Assembly: GCA_963836085.1 (NCBI GenBank)
Contig: CAWIHT010000001.1
Span: forward strand, 46,157 to 110,156
From: JAHEEL01 sp963836085
GTDB lineage: Bacteria; Actinomycetota; Acidimicrobiia; Spongiisociales; UBA5794
DNA: 64,000 nt
Reading direction: 5' to 3'
Both the position numbers and the translations under genes were made by a program. Positions 43,198 through 51,487 of the stretch are shown in pieces. Positions within the stretch are counted from its first letter, which is position 1. Every line of letters starts with the position of its first letter. Below the pieces are notes generated by a model that was not told where the DNA came from, did not search any database, and saw nothing but the letters and a program-made list of their open reading frames with translations.

Positions 43198-43542
43198 GTG
43201 GAGCCCCATTTCAACGTTTGGTTCGAGATCGACGGTGAGGTCGCAGCTTCTCGGTGGCGGATGGAACTCCTCGACGCCATCGGAGAGCAGGGCTCGATCA
43301 CGGCGGGAGCCGAGGCGATGGGCGTGCCGTATCGGGTCGCCTGGCAGAAGGTCCACGAGATGGAAGAGCGTCTTGGCGAGCCGCTCCTCGACACCACCAC
43401 CGGTGGCTCAAGGGGCGGCGGCGCACGCCTGACAGACGCAGGACGGCTCCACGTCGACCGCATGCGGAGATTCTGCGATCGGGCGGATGCCACGATCGCC
43501 GAGATCTACGAGGACGTCTACGACCCCCCGGAGCCCACCTGA
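43198..43542 (+). CDS. ModE-like LysR-type helix-turn-helix regulator (DNA-binding domain only)
   Basis: 114 residues from a GTG start. It is a stand-alone winged helix of the ModE N-terminal/LysR type: MELLDAIGEQGSITAGAEAM, PYRVAWQKVHEMEERLGEPL, GGSRGGGARLTDAGR. It has no molbindin (oxyanion-binding) domain. It lies 65 bases upstream of tupA in the same direction and is the likely regulator of the tungstate transporter, similar in concept to TunR/ModE-type proteins. How it senses metal without a ligand domain is unknown. Confidence 0.85.
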   Translation: MEPHFNVWFEIDGEVAASRWRMELLDAIGEQGSITAGAEAMGVPYRVAWQKVHEMEERLGEPLLDTTTGGSRGGGARLTDAGRLHVDRMRRFCDRADATIAEIYEDVYDPPEPT

Positions 43543-43568
43543 CCTAAGATCGGAGTCCCGACGGCGCT

Positions 43569-43593
43569 GCGTTATGATCGATCGTCACAACGC
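43569..43593. promoter_or_regulatory. ModE-box-like operator upstream of tupA
   Basis: GCGTTATGA, seven bases, TCACAACGC form an inverted repeat with eight of nine positions paired. Within it TATGAT (43573-43578) resembles a -10 box. The element ends 14 bases before the tupA ATG, with the ribosome site AAAAGG next to it. Layout and spacing recall the ModE box of enterobacteria (inverted repeats about seven bases apart). It is a candidate site for the regulator encoded just upstream. Confidence 0.5.
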
Positions 43594-43607
43594 CAAAAGG
43601 ACTCGAC

Positions 43608-44459
43608 ATGCGCTCGTGGATACTCGTGCTTCTCGCCTTTGCCCTGATCACAGGAGCATGCTCGGACACACCGCCCGCGGTCCTGAGCCTCGCGACGACC
43701 ACCAGCACGAACGACTCCGGTCTGCTCGACGCCATCGTCCCCGAGTTCGAAGAGCGGTACAACGCGAGCGTCCAGGTCGTGGCCGTGGGAACGGGTCAGG
43801 CCATTGCCTTGGGTGAGGCCGGTGATGCTGACGTCATCCTTGTTCACTCGAGGTCGCGAGAGGACGCCTTCGTCGAAGAAGGCCACGGCACTGCACGATA
43901 CGACGTCATGTACAACGATTTCATCGTCGTCGGTCCGACCGATGATCCGGCTGCCATCGTCGAGACGCCGATCGCATCGGATGGCATGGCAGTCATCGCC
44001 GCGACCGAGTCCGCGTTCGCATCTCGGGGCGACGACAGCGGAACCCACTCGAAGGAACTCTCCCTTTGGAACGCTGCAGGGGTCAAGCCAGATCCGAACG
44101 CGGCGTGGTACAAGTCGCTCGGACAAGGCATGGGGGCAACGCTCAACTTCGCGAATGAATCCGGCTCCTACACACTGACGGATCGCGGGACCTACCTCTC
44201 TCAGAGCGACGCGCTCACCGCGCTCGATGTCATGATTGGAGGAGCGTCCATCGACGAGAACGTGGACCCTGCGCTGCTGAACCCGTATGGCGTGATCCCG
44301 GTCAATCCTGAAAAGGGCAATATCAATGCCGAACTCGCAAACGAATTCGTGATGTGGATCACCTCAGTCGAGGTACAGGAACAGATCTCGGTCTACGGGG
44401 TTGGCGCCTACGGCCAACCGCTCTTCTACCCCGATTCCGAGGCGTGGAGAACTCGGTGA
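43608..44459 (+). CDS. tupA: tungstate ABC transporter substrate-binding lipoprotein
   Basis: 283 residues. The lipoprotein signal ends in TGAC (Cys18). The oxyanion-binding start ATTTSTNDSGLLDAIVPEFE is typical of TupA, and further conserved segments are GDADVILVHSRSREDAF, YNDFIVVGP, ATESAFASRGDDSGTHSKE and YTLTDRGTYL. It delivers tungstate (or molybdate) to TupB at the outer face of the membrane. It is followed by tupB and tupC, and preceded by the ModE-like regulator. Confidence 0.9.
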   Translation: MRSWILVLLAFALITGACSDTPPAVLSLATTTSTNDSGLLDAIVPEFEERYNASVQVVAVGTGQAIALGEAGDADVILVHSRSREDAFVEEGHGTARYDVMYNDFIVVGPTDDPAAIVETPIASDGMAVIAATESAFASRGDDSGTHSKELSLWNAAGVKPDPNAAWYKSLGQGMGATLNFANESGSYTLTDRGTYLSQSDALTALDVMIGGASIDENVDPALLNPYGVIPVNPEKGNINAELANEFVMWITSVEVQEQISVYGVGAYGQPLFYPDSEAWRTR

Positions 44460-44502
44460 TCCCACTGCTGTCGCGCGGGGCTACCGGAATCTGAGCTGAC
44501 CG

Positions 44503-45204
44503 ATGGAGACACTCGGACGTGCATTCGGAGACGCCCTGCAACTGCTGTGGGGCATGGATGCGGACCTGTTCGAGATCGTCGGCCTGACGCTCCAGGTCAC
44601 GCTCGTCGCTCTCGCAATCGCCCTCCTGCTCGGCATGCCGTTGGGCGCTGCCCTCGGGCTCGCCAAGCACCTCCCGGGCCGAGCCTTCATTGTTCCACTG
44701 ATCTACACCGGGATGGGCCTTCCTCCGGTGACCGTTGGCCTGTTCACGTACCTGTTCCTTTCGAACCAGGGTCCGCTCGGAAGCCTCGGATGGCTCTTCA
44801 CTCCGGCCGGCATGATCGTGGCACAGACGATCATCGCCTTCCCCCTCGTCCTCGGGCTGACGATGGCCGCTGTCCAGGGCGTCGATCCCGATCTGCCGAT
44901 CCAGATGCGCTCGCTCGGGGCGACACCGCGTCAGGTCGCCCTGACCACGCTCGTGGAGTCCCGCATCGGTGTCACGGCGGCCGTCGTTGCCGCGTACGGC
45001 AGCATCATCTCTGAGGTCGGCGCCGTGATGCTCGTCGGTGGGAACATCGAGGGCGAGACCCGGGTGCTCACGACGGCGATCGTCCTCGAGACACGCAAGG
45101 GCAACTTCGCTCTCGCGCTTGCCCTCGGCATGATTCTGCTGGCGCTCGCCTTCCTCACGAATCTGATCTTCCACCGTCTCCAGGTCAGGCAGGGCGGACC
45201 ATGA
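44503..45204 (+). CDS. tupB: tungstate ABC transporter permease
   Basis: 233 residues with about five to six membrane segments. The permease EAA-like loop is MRSLGATPRQVALTTLVESR (about residues 138-157), which contacts the ATPase. It overlaps tupC by four bases. The order tupA-tupB-tupC is the standard one, and the size matches TupB rather than the larger ModB/CysT-type permeases. Confidence 0.9.
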   Translation: METLGRAFGDALQLLWGMDADLFEIVGLTLQVTLVALAIALLLGMPLGAALGLAKHLPGRAFIVPLIYTGMGLPPVTVGLFTYLFLSNQGPLGSLGWLFTPAGMIVAQTIIAFPLVLGLTMAAVQGVDPDLPIQMRSLGATPRQVALTTLVESRIGVTAAVVAAYGSIISEVGAVMLVGGNIEGETRVLTTAIVLETRKGNFALALALGMILLALAFLTNLIFHRLQVRQGGP

Positions 45205-45923
45205 CGAACGCCTACACCCTCACCAACGTCAAGCAGCGCTACGGCGACCGATGCGTGGTCGATGTGACGTCCCTCCGAATTCACGCGGGTGGGATCCTTG
45301 GGATCGTCGGCCCCAGCGGCGCCGGGAAGAGCACGCTGCTGCGCCTCCTGAACTTCCTCGAGTCGCCGACCGAGGGGCAGATCGACTTTCGGGGCACTTC
45401 GATCGGCGCCGATCTCCCCCTCTCGATCAAGCGCGAAGTCACGACCGTGTTTCAGCGCCCGATGCTCTTGCGCCGCAGCGTCGCCGCGAACGTGCGGATC
45501 GCTCAGCGGATACGCGGCGCAGCGTCGGATGATGATGCGGTCGAGCAGTGGCTGGATCGATTGGGCCTCAGCGATCTCTCCGATGCCCCGGTACGAACGC
45601 TGTCGGCCGGCGAGGCGCAACGGGTCGCACTCGCTCGGGCCCTCGTCGTGGGCCCGTCCGTCCTTCTGCTCGACGAGCCCACCGGGAATCTCGACCCCTA
45701 CAACGTCGGCTTGATCGAAGAGATCATCCGCTCGGACAACATGGTGCGCGGGACCACCGTGGTTGTCGTGACCCACGATCCGTTCCAGTCCCGCCGGCTT
45801 GCAGACCGGACGGGCCTGATGATCTCGGGCCGCATGGTGGAGGTCGCGGACACCGATTCGTTCTTCAGCGACCCGCAGCGTCCCGAGACGGCCGCGTTCC
45901 TGCGCGGCGACCTGGTGTACTAG
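45201..45923 (+). CDS. tupC: tungstate ABC transporter ATP-binding protein
   Basis: 240 residues. Walker A is GPSGAGKST (37-45), the Q-loop lies in TTVFQRPMLLRRSV, the signature is LSAGEAQRVALARAL, and Walker B is LLLDEPTGNLDP followed by the His of VVVTHD. There is no C-terminal TOBE regulatory domain, as expected for TupC-size proteins. It energises TupB. Confidence 0.92.
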   Translation: MTNAYTLTNVKQRYGDRCVVDVTSLRIHAGGILGIVGPSGAGKSTLLRLLNFLESPTEGQIDFRGTSIGADLPLSIKREVTTVFQRPMLLRRSVAANVRIAQRIRGAASDDDAVEQWLDRLGLSDLSDAPVRTLSAGEAQRVALARALVVGPSVLLLDEPTGNLDPYNVGLIEEIIRSDNMVRGTTVVVVTHDPFQSRRLADRTGLMISGRMVEVADTDSFFSDPQRPETAAFLRGDLVY

Positions 45924-46014
45924 ATGGACCGACGAGCACACCCCTCCGTCATCCAACCCCCGTCCCCGGCTCGAACACAAGGAGCCGCCAAACACTCCTG
46001 AGGAGAAGCTCCGC

Positions 46015-46824
46015 GTGAACGTCGAACAACTGACATCGCTCTCGCGAGCCGTTGACCCGCGATACCCCTCCAATCGCCTCATGCTGATCGGCGCCGGTCT
46101 CGCTGGTCTCGCCGTGGGTGTTGCCACCCTCTTCGGCGCTGATCTCAAGGCCGGCGCACTCTCTGCCGCGGTCGCCGTCTTTCTCGCGTGGGCCATGGCC
46201 AGGGAACTCGACCCCGACCATTCGGCATCGGCCGCGATCGCCATGCCGGTCTCGTTGGTCGTTGTCTTGGTCGTCGGCCCGCCGGCGCTGCTCGTCACCT
46301 TCGGTGTCCTACTCGGCATCAGGATTGCCGCGGGGACCGTCGGAACACCCTTGCGACTGCTGGACGCTGTCGCCATTATCGGTCTGTCGGCCGCCCTGGG
46401 GACGAGCCTGATCGGAGCGATCGGTGCTGCTTCGGTCATCGCCGGTGTCCTGGTCGGCGAAGGGCGCTCCCGAGGCGGGATCGCGACTGCTGCCCTGTCG
46501 GTCATCGCGTACGCCGTGGTGGCGCTGCTCTCCGGCCTTGACCGAGTGTGGAGCGCGCCCACACCGGCGGAGTGGATCACGCTCGGTGTCGCAGTCGCCG
46601 CGACGCTGCTGGTGCTCCCCGCCGCAGTGCCAGCGTCGGATACCGATCGACATACCGGAACGATCGAGAGGAGTCGGGTCACTAGTGCGAGAGTCATCGC
46701 GGGGCTGGCGATCCTTGTTGGGCTGGCACTTGCCGGCGGACCAGGGGTCGTCGCGATCGCGGCTACGGCTGCCGCGGCGTTGATCGCGGTGGCAGTACGC
46801 CACATTGTCGCCCGGGGCGCCTAG
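46015..46824 (+). CDS. polytopic membrane protein of unknown function
   Basis: 269 residues with about seven to eight hydrophobic segments, strongly Ala, Val, Leu and Gly rich (for example LMLIGAGLAGLAVGVATLFG, MPVSLVVVLVVGPPALLV, GVVAIAATAAAALIAVAVRH). It starts with GTG preceded by GAGGAG. It lies 91 bases after tupC and may belong to that operon or be independent. I recognise no family. Confidence 0.65.
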   Translation: MNVEQLTSLSRAVDPRYPSNRLMLIGAGLAGLAVGVATLFGADLKAGALSAAVAVFLAWAMARELDPDHSASAAIAMPVSLVVVLVVGPPALLVTFGVLLGIRIAAGTVGTPLRLLDAVAIIGLSAALGTSLIGAIGAASVIAGVLVGEGRSRGGIATAALSVIAYAVVALLSGLDRVWSAPTPAEWITLGVAVAATLLVLPAAVPASDTDRHTGTIERSRVTSARVIAGLAILVGLALAGGPGVVAIAATAAAALIAVAVRHIVARGA

Positions 46825-46832
46825 CTGCAAGG

Positions 46833-47783
46833 ATGCTGATGCCACGCTCGACACAAGGCACTGAGATGCTGCACCAGCCAGTCAACGCGTTCAGAGACCG
46901 CATCGCCCGTACCGCGTCGGGTCTCTTCAAGCATGCCAGCTATCCCCTCGCCAACACGCTCGACTTTTCCGGAGATCCGGGTCTCTGCGGCCCCGACTCG
47001 GTGAGTTGGCGGGTCATCGGCGACCCAGCTGCGTTCTTCGGCGGGGTGCGAGCCCTCCTGGTTCAGGCGGCGCACCCCGAGGTTGCAGCTGGTGTCGCCG
47101 ATCACTCACGGTACCGCGAGGACCCGCTCGGGCGCCTGTCACGCACCTCGGCTTATGTGACGGCGACCACGTTCGGGGCCATGCCGGAAGTCGAACGGGC
47201 GATCCAAATCGTCCGTCGTGCCCATCGTCCGGTCAAGGGCTTGTCCCATCGCTCGATCGAGTACACCGCCGACGCCCCAGATCTCGCCGCATGGGTGCAC
47301 AACGCCCTCACCGACTCGTTCCTACAGGCCTATCTCTCCTTTGGGCCCGACACGCTGACCATCGGCGAGCAAGACCGGTTTGTCGCCGAACAAGCCGAAA
47401 TCGGACACCTGCTCGGCGCCACACCGATTCCCGAGACTGCGGTCGACCTCAGACGGTGGATCTCAGACCACACAGCGCTCGAAGCCTCACCCGGTATGCG
47501 CGAAACCGTCGACTTCGTACGTTCGCCACCCCTGCCGCTCTCCGTGAAGCCCGGATACCAGGTCATCGCCCAGGCGGCGGCAGCAACCATCCCAGCGAAG
47601 ACGGCCAGCCTCCTCGGATTGCGACCCCTCCCCGGCGCAGCCACAACCGGGCGAGCGATGTCGAGCTTTCTCCGCTGGTCGCTCGGTTCGTCCCCGACGT
47701 GGGAGCTCAGCCTCATCCGCTGTGGAGCCCCGGTCCCAGAAGGACGGTTCCGGCAGCCCTTGCCGATTGCGGTCGAGACATAG
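46833..47783 (+). CDS. MpaB-family oxygenase (DUF2236)
   Basis: About 316 residues. The DUF2236 core is visible: GDPAAFFGGVRALLVQAAHPEVAAGV (shown here in two parts, GDPAAFFGGVRALL and QAAHPEVAAGV), DHSRYREDPLGRLSRTSAYV and RRAHRPVKGLSH. The histidines in AAHPEVA and elsewhere are candidates for the haem or metal ligands known in latex-clearing and MpaB-type enzymes. The start could also be ATG at 46866. The physiological substrate is unknown. It converges on the siderophore-interacting protein gene. Confidence 0.85.
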   Translation: MLMPRSTQGTEMLHQPVNAFRDRIARTASGLFKHASYPLANTLDFSGDPGLCGPDSVSWRVIGDPAAFFGGVRALLVQAAHPEVAAGVADHSRYREDPLGRLSRTSAYVTATTFGAMPEVERAIQIVRRAHRPVKGLSHRSIEYTADAPDLAAWVHNALTDSFLQAYLSFGPDTLTIGEQDRFVAEQAEIGHLLGATPIPETAVDLRRWISDHTALEASPGMRETVDFVRSPPLPLSVKPGYQVIAQAAAATIPAKTASLLGLRPLPGAATTGRAMSSFLRWSLGSSPTWELSLIRCGAPVPEGRFRQPLPIAVET

Positions 47784-47829
47784 CCGCAATCGGCGGACCA
47801 GTGTTGCGCAACATGGGCCGAGTCGCCTG

Positions 47830-48618
47830 TCAGCGGGGACGCTTCCAATACCCTCGGATCATCGTGTCGGACCGCTCGATCCCGCGGTCCTTGAAGAGGT
47901 ACTGGCGTATCCGCTGCATCGCGGCCGCCTCTCCTGCAGCCCAGATCTTCGTCCCACGCTCAAGATCGGCCCCTTCCACGAATGCCATCTGTGCCGACCC
48001 GGGTAGATCACCCTCGGGCAGCACCCTCCACTCGATCGTGGCAGCTCGATCGACGCCGAGATCGCGGATCGCCTCCGGTGATCTGACCTCGATCCCGACG
48101 TGAACGGGCCAGCGGGTCGCCAGCGTCTCAACGAGTTGGGTGATCGCCGGTACCGCCGACTCGTCTCCCGTCAGCAGGAACGCGGATGCCTCCGGGTCCG
48201 GCGTGTACCCCCTGCCCGGTCCCGAGATCGCGGCCTGGTCACCAATCGTTGCGTTGACAGCCCAGTCCGACGCCGCACCACCCTCATGGATGACAACGTC
48301 GAGGGTCAACGCGCTCCGTTCCCCCGGCTTCCGAATCGGCGTGAACGTGCGGATGATCGGACGGGACCCGTCCGCGAGCAGGAACTCGTTGCCGTTCCAC
48401 GTGGGGATGGCCAGGTCCGAACCGGGGGTTGACGGCAGGAGAAGCCGAACGCTGGCCGCCGGTTCGTCAACGGGCAACCGTTCAAGATCGGCGCCATCGA
48501 GGATCACGCGAACGACATAGGCGCTCTCGCGTTCGGCAGCGACAACGACCACGCGACGGAATGGCGGCGGCTCACGGCGGGTACGCAGCGGCGGCCGACC
48601 TGCAGTCTGTTCACCCAT
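47830..48618 (-). CDS. siderophore-interacting FAD/NAD(P)H reductase
   Basis: 262 residues. The FAD-binding domain includes the family motif IIRTFTPIRKPG (RxYTxR-like), and SDWAVNATIGDQAAISGPGRGY is the typical hinge (given here in parts SDWAVNAT and AISGPGRGY). The NAD(P)H domain contains LTGDESAVPAITQL and KIWAAGEAAAMQRIRQYL. It reduces ferric siderophores in the cytoplasm in known members. The start at 48618 overlaps the antiporter stop by eight bases; a longer frame lies inside the antiporter gene. Confidence 0.88.
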   Translation of the reverse strand: MGEQTAGRPPLRTRREPPPFRRVVVVAAERESAYVVRVILDGADLERLPVDEPAASVRLLLPSTPGSDLAIPTWNGNEFLLADGSRPIIRTFTPIRKPGERSALTLDVVIHEGGAASDWAVNATIGDQAAISGPGRGYTPDPEASAFLLTGDESAVPAITQLVETLATRWPVHVGIEVRSPEAIRDLGVDRAATIEWRVLPEGDLPGSAQMAFVEGADLERGTKIWAAGEAAAMQRIRQYLFKDRGIERSDTMIRGYWKRPR

Positions 48619-50206
48619 TGGGGGCCTCCTCCTGGCCGAGCGCTTCAGCTGTGGCGTCGTCGGCGAGCGCCTGCCCGGCCTCTTCGTAGAGGTTCCGGGC
48701 GACATCAACACCCGCAGCGCACAACTCGGCGAGCTGGTCGGGGTATCGCGCGATGGCAGCGATGCGAGCGTCTGGCAAGAACTCCTTGATGCGATGGACG
48801 CACTCGAGATTCGCGGCATGGTTGCTCATGGCGGCGATCACGAGCTCCACCTCGGGATGGAATCGCACGCGCTCCCAGTAATCCCGATCGATTGCATCGC
48901 CGCGGACGACGTTCCTCCCGCCCGCCCGGTGGATCTCCACACGGTCCGCATCACGGTCCACCCCGACCGCGACTTCGCCTCGCCGTTCCACGATCTCGTC
49001 GTACGCCCCGGTGCCCACCCTGCCCATGCCGAACACGATGACCCTGGCATCGCCGCAGTCGAGAACCGAGTCCTCCTCGAGCGTTGGCTGCCGCTCGAAC
49101 CGTTTCAGCTGATCGAGCCAGCGGTCGTAGAACTCGTACCGGCGGGAATCCGCGACCGAAGCGACGACGAACGAACCCGCAACCGCCACCGCCACGGTCG
49201 ACACCCAGGGCTGGTCAACCAGACCATTAGCCAGTGCGGACGCTCCCACAATGAGACCGAACTCGCTGAAGGTGGACAGCGTCAAGGATGCATGCACCGA
49301 GGTGCGCGCTCTCAGGCGGAACCGAGTGAACAGCCACAGGAAGCCGAACGTCTTCAGGGGGAGCAGCAGAATGATCGCGATGCCGATTCCCCACGCCGCT
49401 GCGCTTGGGGTACCGGCGAGACCGATCGATAGGAAGAAGCCGACGAGGAAGAGATCCTTGAAGCCGAGTAGGCGGTCGGCCATCTCACCCGACCGCGTGT
49501 GACCCGACAGCAGCAGACCCGCAACCAGCGCACCAAGGTCCGGCTTCAGGCCCAGGAGTTCGAACATGCCCGCGCCGATCCCGACCGCGAGGGTGAAGCC
49601 GAGAAGCACCAGCACCTCGCCGTGGCCGCTGTGATCCAGGAACCAGCCGACAACGGGGCGGAGCAGGACGAATGCTGGAATGACGAGGAGCGCCCACGGT
49701 GACGGCCAGGTCCCGTCGGCCAGAACCAGGAACGCAACGGCGAAGAGGTCCTGCAGGATCAGCACGCCGATGGCCGTGCGGCCGGCGATCGAGTCGGACT
49801 CGCTGGTTCGATCGAGCGCCTGAACGGCAAACACCGTGCTTGAGAATGAAAGGGCGAAGCCCACCAGAACGGCCGTTGCCGGATCGAGATCACGCGCCAG
49901 TGGAATCCCCAGCGCCCCAATCGCAAGCAGCAGCGCCCCCACGACACCGGTCGCCACAGCGGCGAAGAGTGTGGCGGTTCCCCAGACCGAAGGGCGGGCC
50001 AGTGTCTTCGGACGCAGCTTCAGTCCGATTCCGAAGAGGAGAAGAAGGATCCCCAGTTCGGAGACGAGTTCGATCACCTCAGTGACCTCGTAGCCGAAGG
50101 CGTGGAGAACGAACCCCGCCAAGAGATAGCCGACGAGCGGCGGAAGGCCGATCCGCTTGGCAGCGAAGCCAAGAAGGAATGCGGTGGCGAGGAGGGCTGC
50201 GTCCAT
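48611..50206 (-). CDS. CPA2 family cation:proton antiporter with TrkA-N/RCK domain
   Basis: 531 residues. The N-terminal 360 residues form about 12 membrane segments of a KefB/KefC-like exchanger (LLLFGIGLKLRPKTL, GFALSFSSTVFAVQALD, GLKPDLGALVAGLLLSGH). A cytosolic nucleotide-binding TrkA-N domain follows at about 400-520 (VIVFGMGRVGTGAYDEIVER, VVRGDAIDRDYWERV). It probably exports K+ or Na+ in exchange for H+ under control of NAD(H). A 50-base palindrome lies 50-100 bases upstream of the start. Confidence 0.9.
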   Translation of the reverse strand: MDAALLATAFLLGFAAKRIGLPPLVGYLLAGFVLHAFGYEVTEVIELVSELGILLLLFGIGLKLRPKTLARPSVWGTATLFAAVATGVVGALLLAIGALGIPLARDLDPATAVLVGFALSFSSTVFAVQALDRTSESDSIAGRTAIGVLILQDLFAVAFLVLADGTWPSPWALLVIPAFVLLRPVVGWFLDHSGHGEVLVLLGFTLAVGIGAGMFELLGLKPDLGALVAGLLLSGHTRSGEMADRLLGFKDLFLVGFFLSIGLAGTPSAAAWGIGIAIILLLPLKTFGFLWLFTRFRLRARTSVHASLTLSTFSEFGLIVGASALANGLVDQPWVSTVAVAVAGSFVVASVADSRRYEFYDRWLDQLKRFERQPTLEEDSVLDCGDARVIVFGMGRVGTGAYDEIVERRGEVAVGVDRDADRVEIHRAGGRNVVRGDAIDRDYWERVRFHPEVELVIAAMSNHAANLECVHRIKEFLPDARIAAIARYPDQLAELCAAGVDVARNLYEEAGQALADDATAEALGQEEAPNG

Positions 50207-50255
50207 GGCTCCGCATTATGCAGGGCGCCGCTCCCATGTGCGCACCCATATCAAT

Positions 50256-50305
50256 CGTTCTTGCGTAACTATGGGAAGCCGGCTTCCACTATCTACGCAA
50301 GAACG
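50256..50305. repeat. 50-base nested palindrome upstream of the antiporter gene
   Basis: Outer arms CGTTCTTGCGTA (50256-50267) and TACGCAAGAACG (50294-50305) are perfect 12-base inverted repeats. The centre GGAAGCC-GGCTTCC (50274-50287) is a perfect 14-base palindrome with the same axis. Only the six bases between arm and centre on each side (ACTATG, ACTATC) do not pair, and these are near-identical direct repeats. The element can form a long hairpin or a cruciform, or bind nested dimers. No T-run follows on either strand. Confidence 0.75.
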
Positions 50306-50335
50306 GTCTCGGAACCGGCCGGGACCGTCAGGGCT

Positions 50336-50638
50336 TCAGTCGAGGGGCCGCCACCACTGGCCCTCTTGGCGGGTCGGGTGAGAATCCTCATCGACCCGGC
50401 GCGCGGTGGCCTTGAAGTCCTGGAATTCTGTGTTGACGGCGTACTCGTCGGCAACCGTCGCCAGCCACTCGTCCACGGCGGCCGACACTCCGGCGTCGCT
50501 GGCATACGTCGGTTCGATTTCCTTGACGATGCGTACCGGCGCAGCAGCGAGGAACACGACGGCCCCGAAACCGCCCTCGGCGTCGCCGGTGAGATCCCAC
50601 TCCACAAGCGATGGCTTCTTCGTCCACGGTGTACGCAC
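50336..50638 (-). CDS. hypothetical protein (100 residues)
   Basis: It starts with GTG at 50638 with a perfect GGAGG four bases upstream (50647-50643), a strong signal in a decayed region. The product is soluble, acidic and without a signal peptide (GDAEGGFGAVVFLAAAPVRI, EWLATVADEYAVNTEFQDF). I recognise no family. It is the last minus-strand gene before the antiporter and is followed by the 50-base palindrome. Confidence 0.6.
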   Translation of the reverse strand: MRTPWTKKPSLVEWDLTGDAEGGFGAVVFLAAAPVRIVKEIEPTYASDAGVSAAVDEWLATVADEYAVNTEFQDFKATARRVDEDSHPTRQEGQWWRPLD

Positions 50639-50662
50639 AGGTCCTCCGATCTGTGCCAGACG

Positions 50663-51091
50663 CTAGCGAACCGCAGCGGAATGCACTGGCGCCGCCTTCG
50701 CAAAACCCCCTGGCGAGATCGAACGGGACGGTGGCATCGAAGACAACACCAGGATTCAAATCCTCCGCGTTGGTTCCGTTCCGCGTGAAGGTCTCACCGC
50801 CGACTTCCTTGTCGTCCCAGAGGATCTTGTGATTGCCGGCGAGGACCGTCGGCTTCGCATCTCCGATGTTCTCCACCGTCATCTGTATGAGAGACCAAAC
50901 ACCGCTGGCTTCATCCGTCACGCACCGGCCGGCTCGCACACGGTTCCAGGCTGCTCGATCGAGGTGACGCGGAACTCCAACGTACCGTTGCTCACAGCGT
51001 CCCCGATGCCGGGGAGCCCGGCTTCGGTGGTTGTTTCCCGATCGGCCGCCTCATCGCCTGCGGCGGCTCGTCCTTCGGGCGTTCCAGAATC
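50663..51091 (-). pseudogene. frameshifted DUF4352-like protein
   Basis: Two pieces of one protein lie in different frames. The upstream piece ends in GLPGIGDAVSNGTLEFRVTS and stops at TGA after VCEPAGA (50918-50920); the downstream piece continues in another frame with CVTDEASGVWSLIQMTVENI and LAGNHKILWDDKEVGGETF. This is the telokin-like DUF4352 pattern (GDAV..., VTVxNxGD, Gly-Asn-x-Lys). The frame change lies at about 50925-50940, and the C-terminus appears to need another change to reach a natural stop near 50663. No signal peptide remains. Confidence 0.6.
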
Positions 51092-51237
51092 GCCAAAGAT
51101 CGCACCGCGACCGATGAACACCTTCTGCCATGTCCTGCGGTATTGCCACGAGTCTCCGTCGTTTGCGACCGCTGCGGCCCCCGGCTCCGGCACGGTCTCA
51201 CCATCTTCTGGTCGACATCATGCGCGCCGGTGTGGCG

Positions 51238-51423
51238 TCCCGCGGGTTCCATGGATTGCGTACCGTTCAGCCCGCGCCTGTCAGCCCTCGGGGCGACCGG
51301 CATTCTCGAGCCCGCGACGATGCGCTGCGTCGCTCGCTCGGTGAACTCCGCCGGTTCGGCGACATCGCGTAGCTGCACATCGGGGTTCTCGGCGATGCGC
51401 ACCACACATGAATGTGACGCGTG
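51238..51423 (-). pseudogene. relic of a helix-turn-helix regulator
   Basis: The minus strand reads VVRIAENPDVQLRDVAE then FTERATQRIVAG, which resembles the winged-helix regulator at 57483-57796 (LDIAAQVGIAQRADRTFISE). It continues in a second frame as LENAG and ARAERYAIHG with a stop codon between. Reading frames, length and the missing start mark it as decayed. It is another copy of the same regulator family near the Mrp operon. Confidence 0.5.
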
Positions 51424-51487
51424 AGAAGATTCCAGCCGTGTGTTCCTGACCTTGCGGAGCCGTGCGTCGTCAGATAGGCGAATCGCG

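Noticed and set aside
44931..46805. 624-codon minus-strand open frame opposite tupB, tupC and the following gene
   Set aside because: Spans three real plus-strand genes and has a composition typical of antisense frames (rich in Ala, Arg, Ser, Thr).
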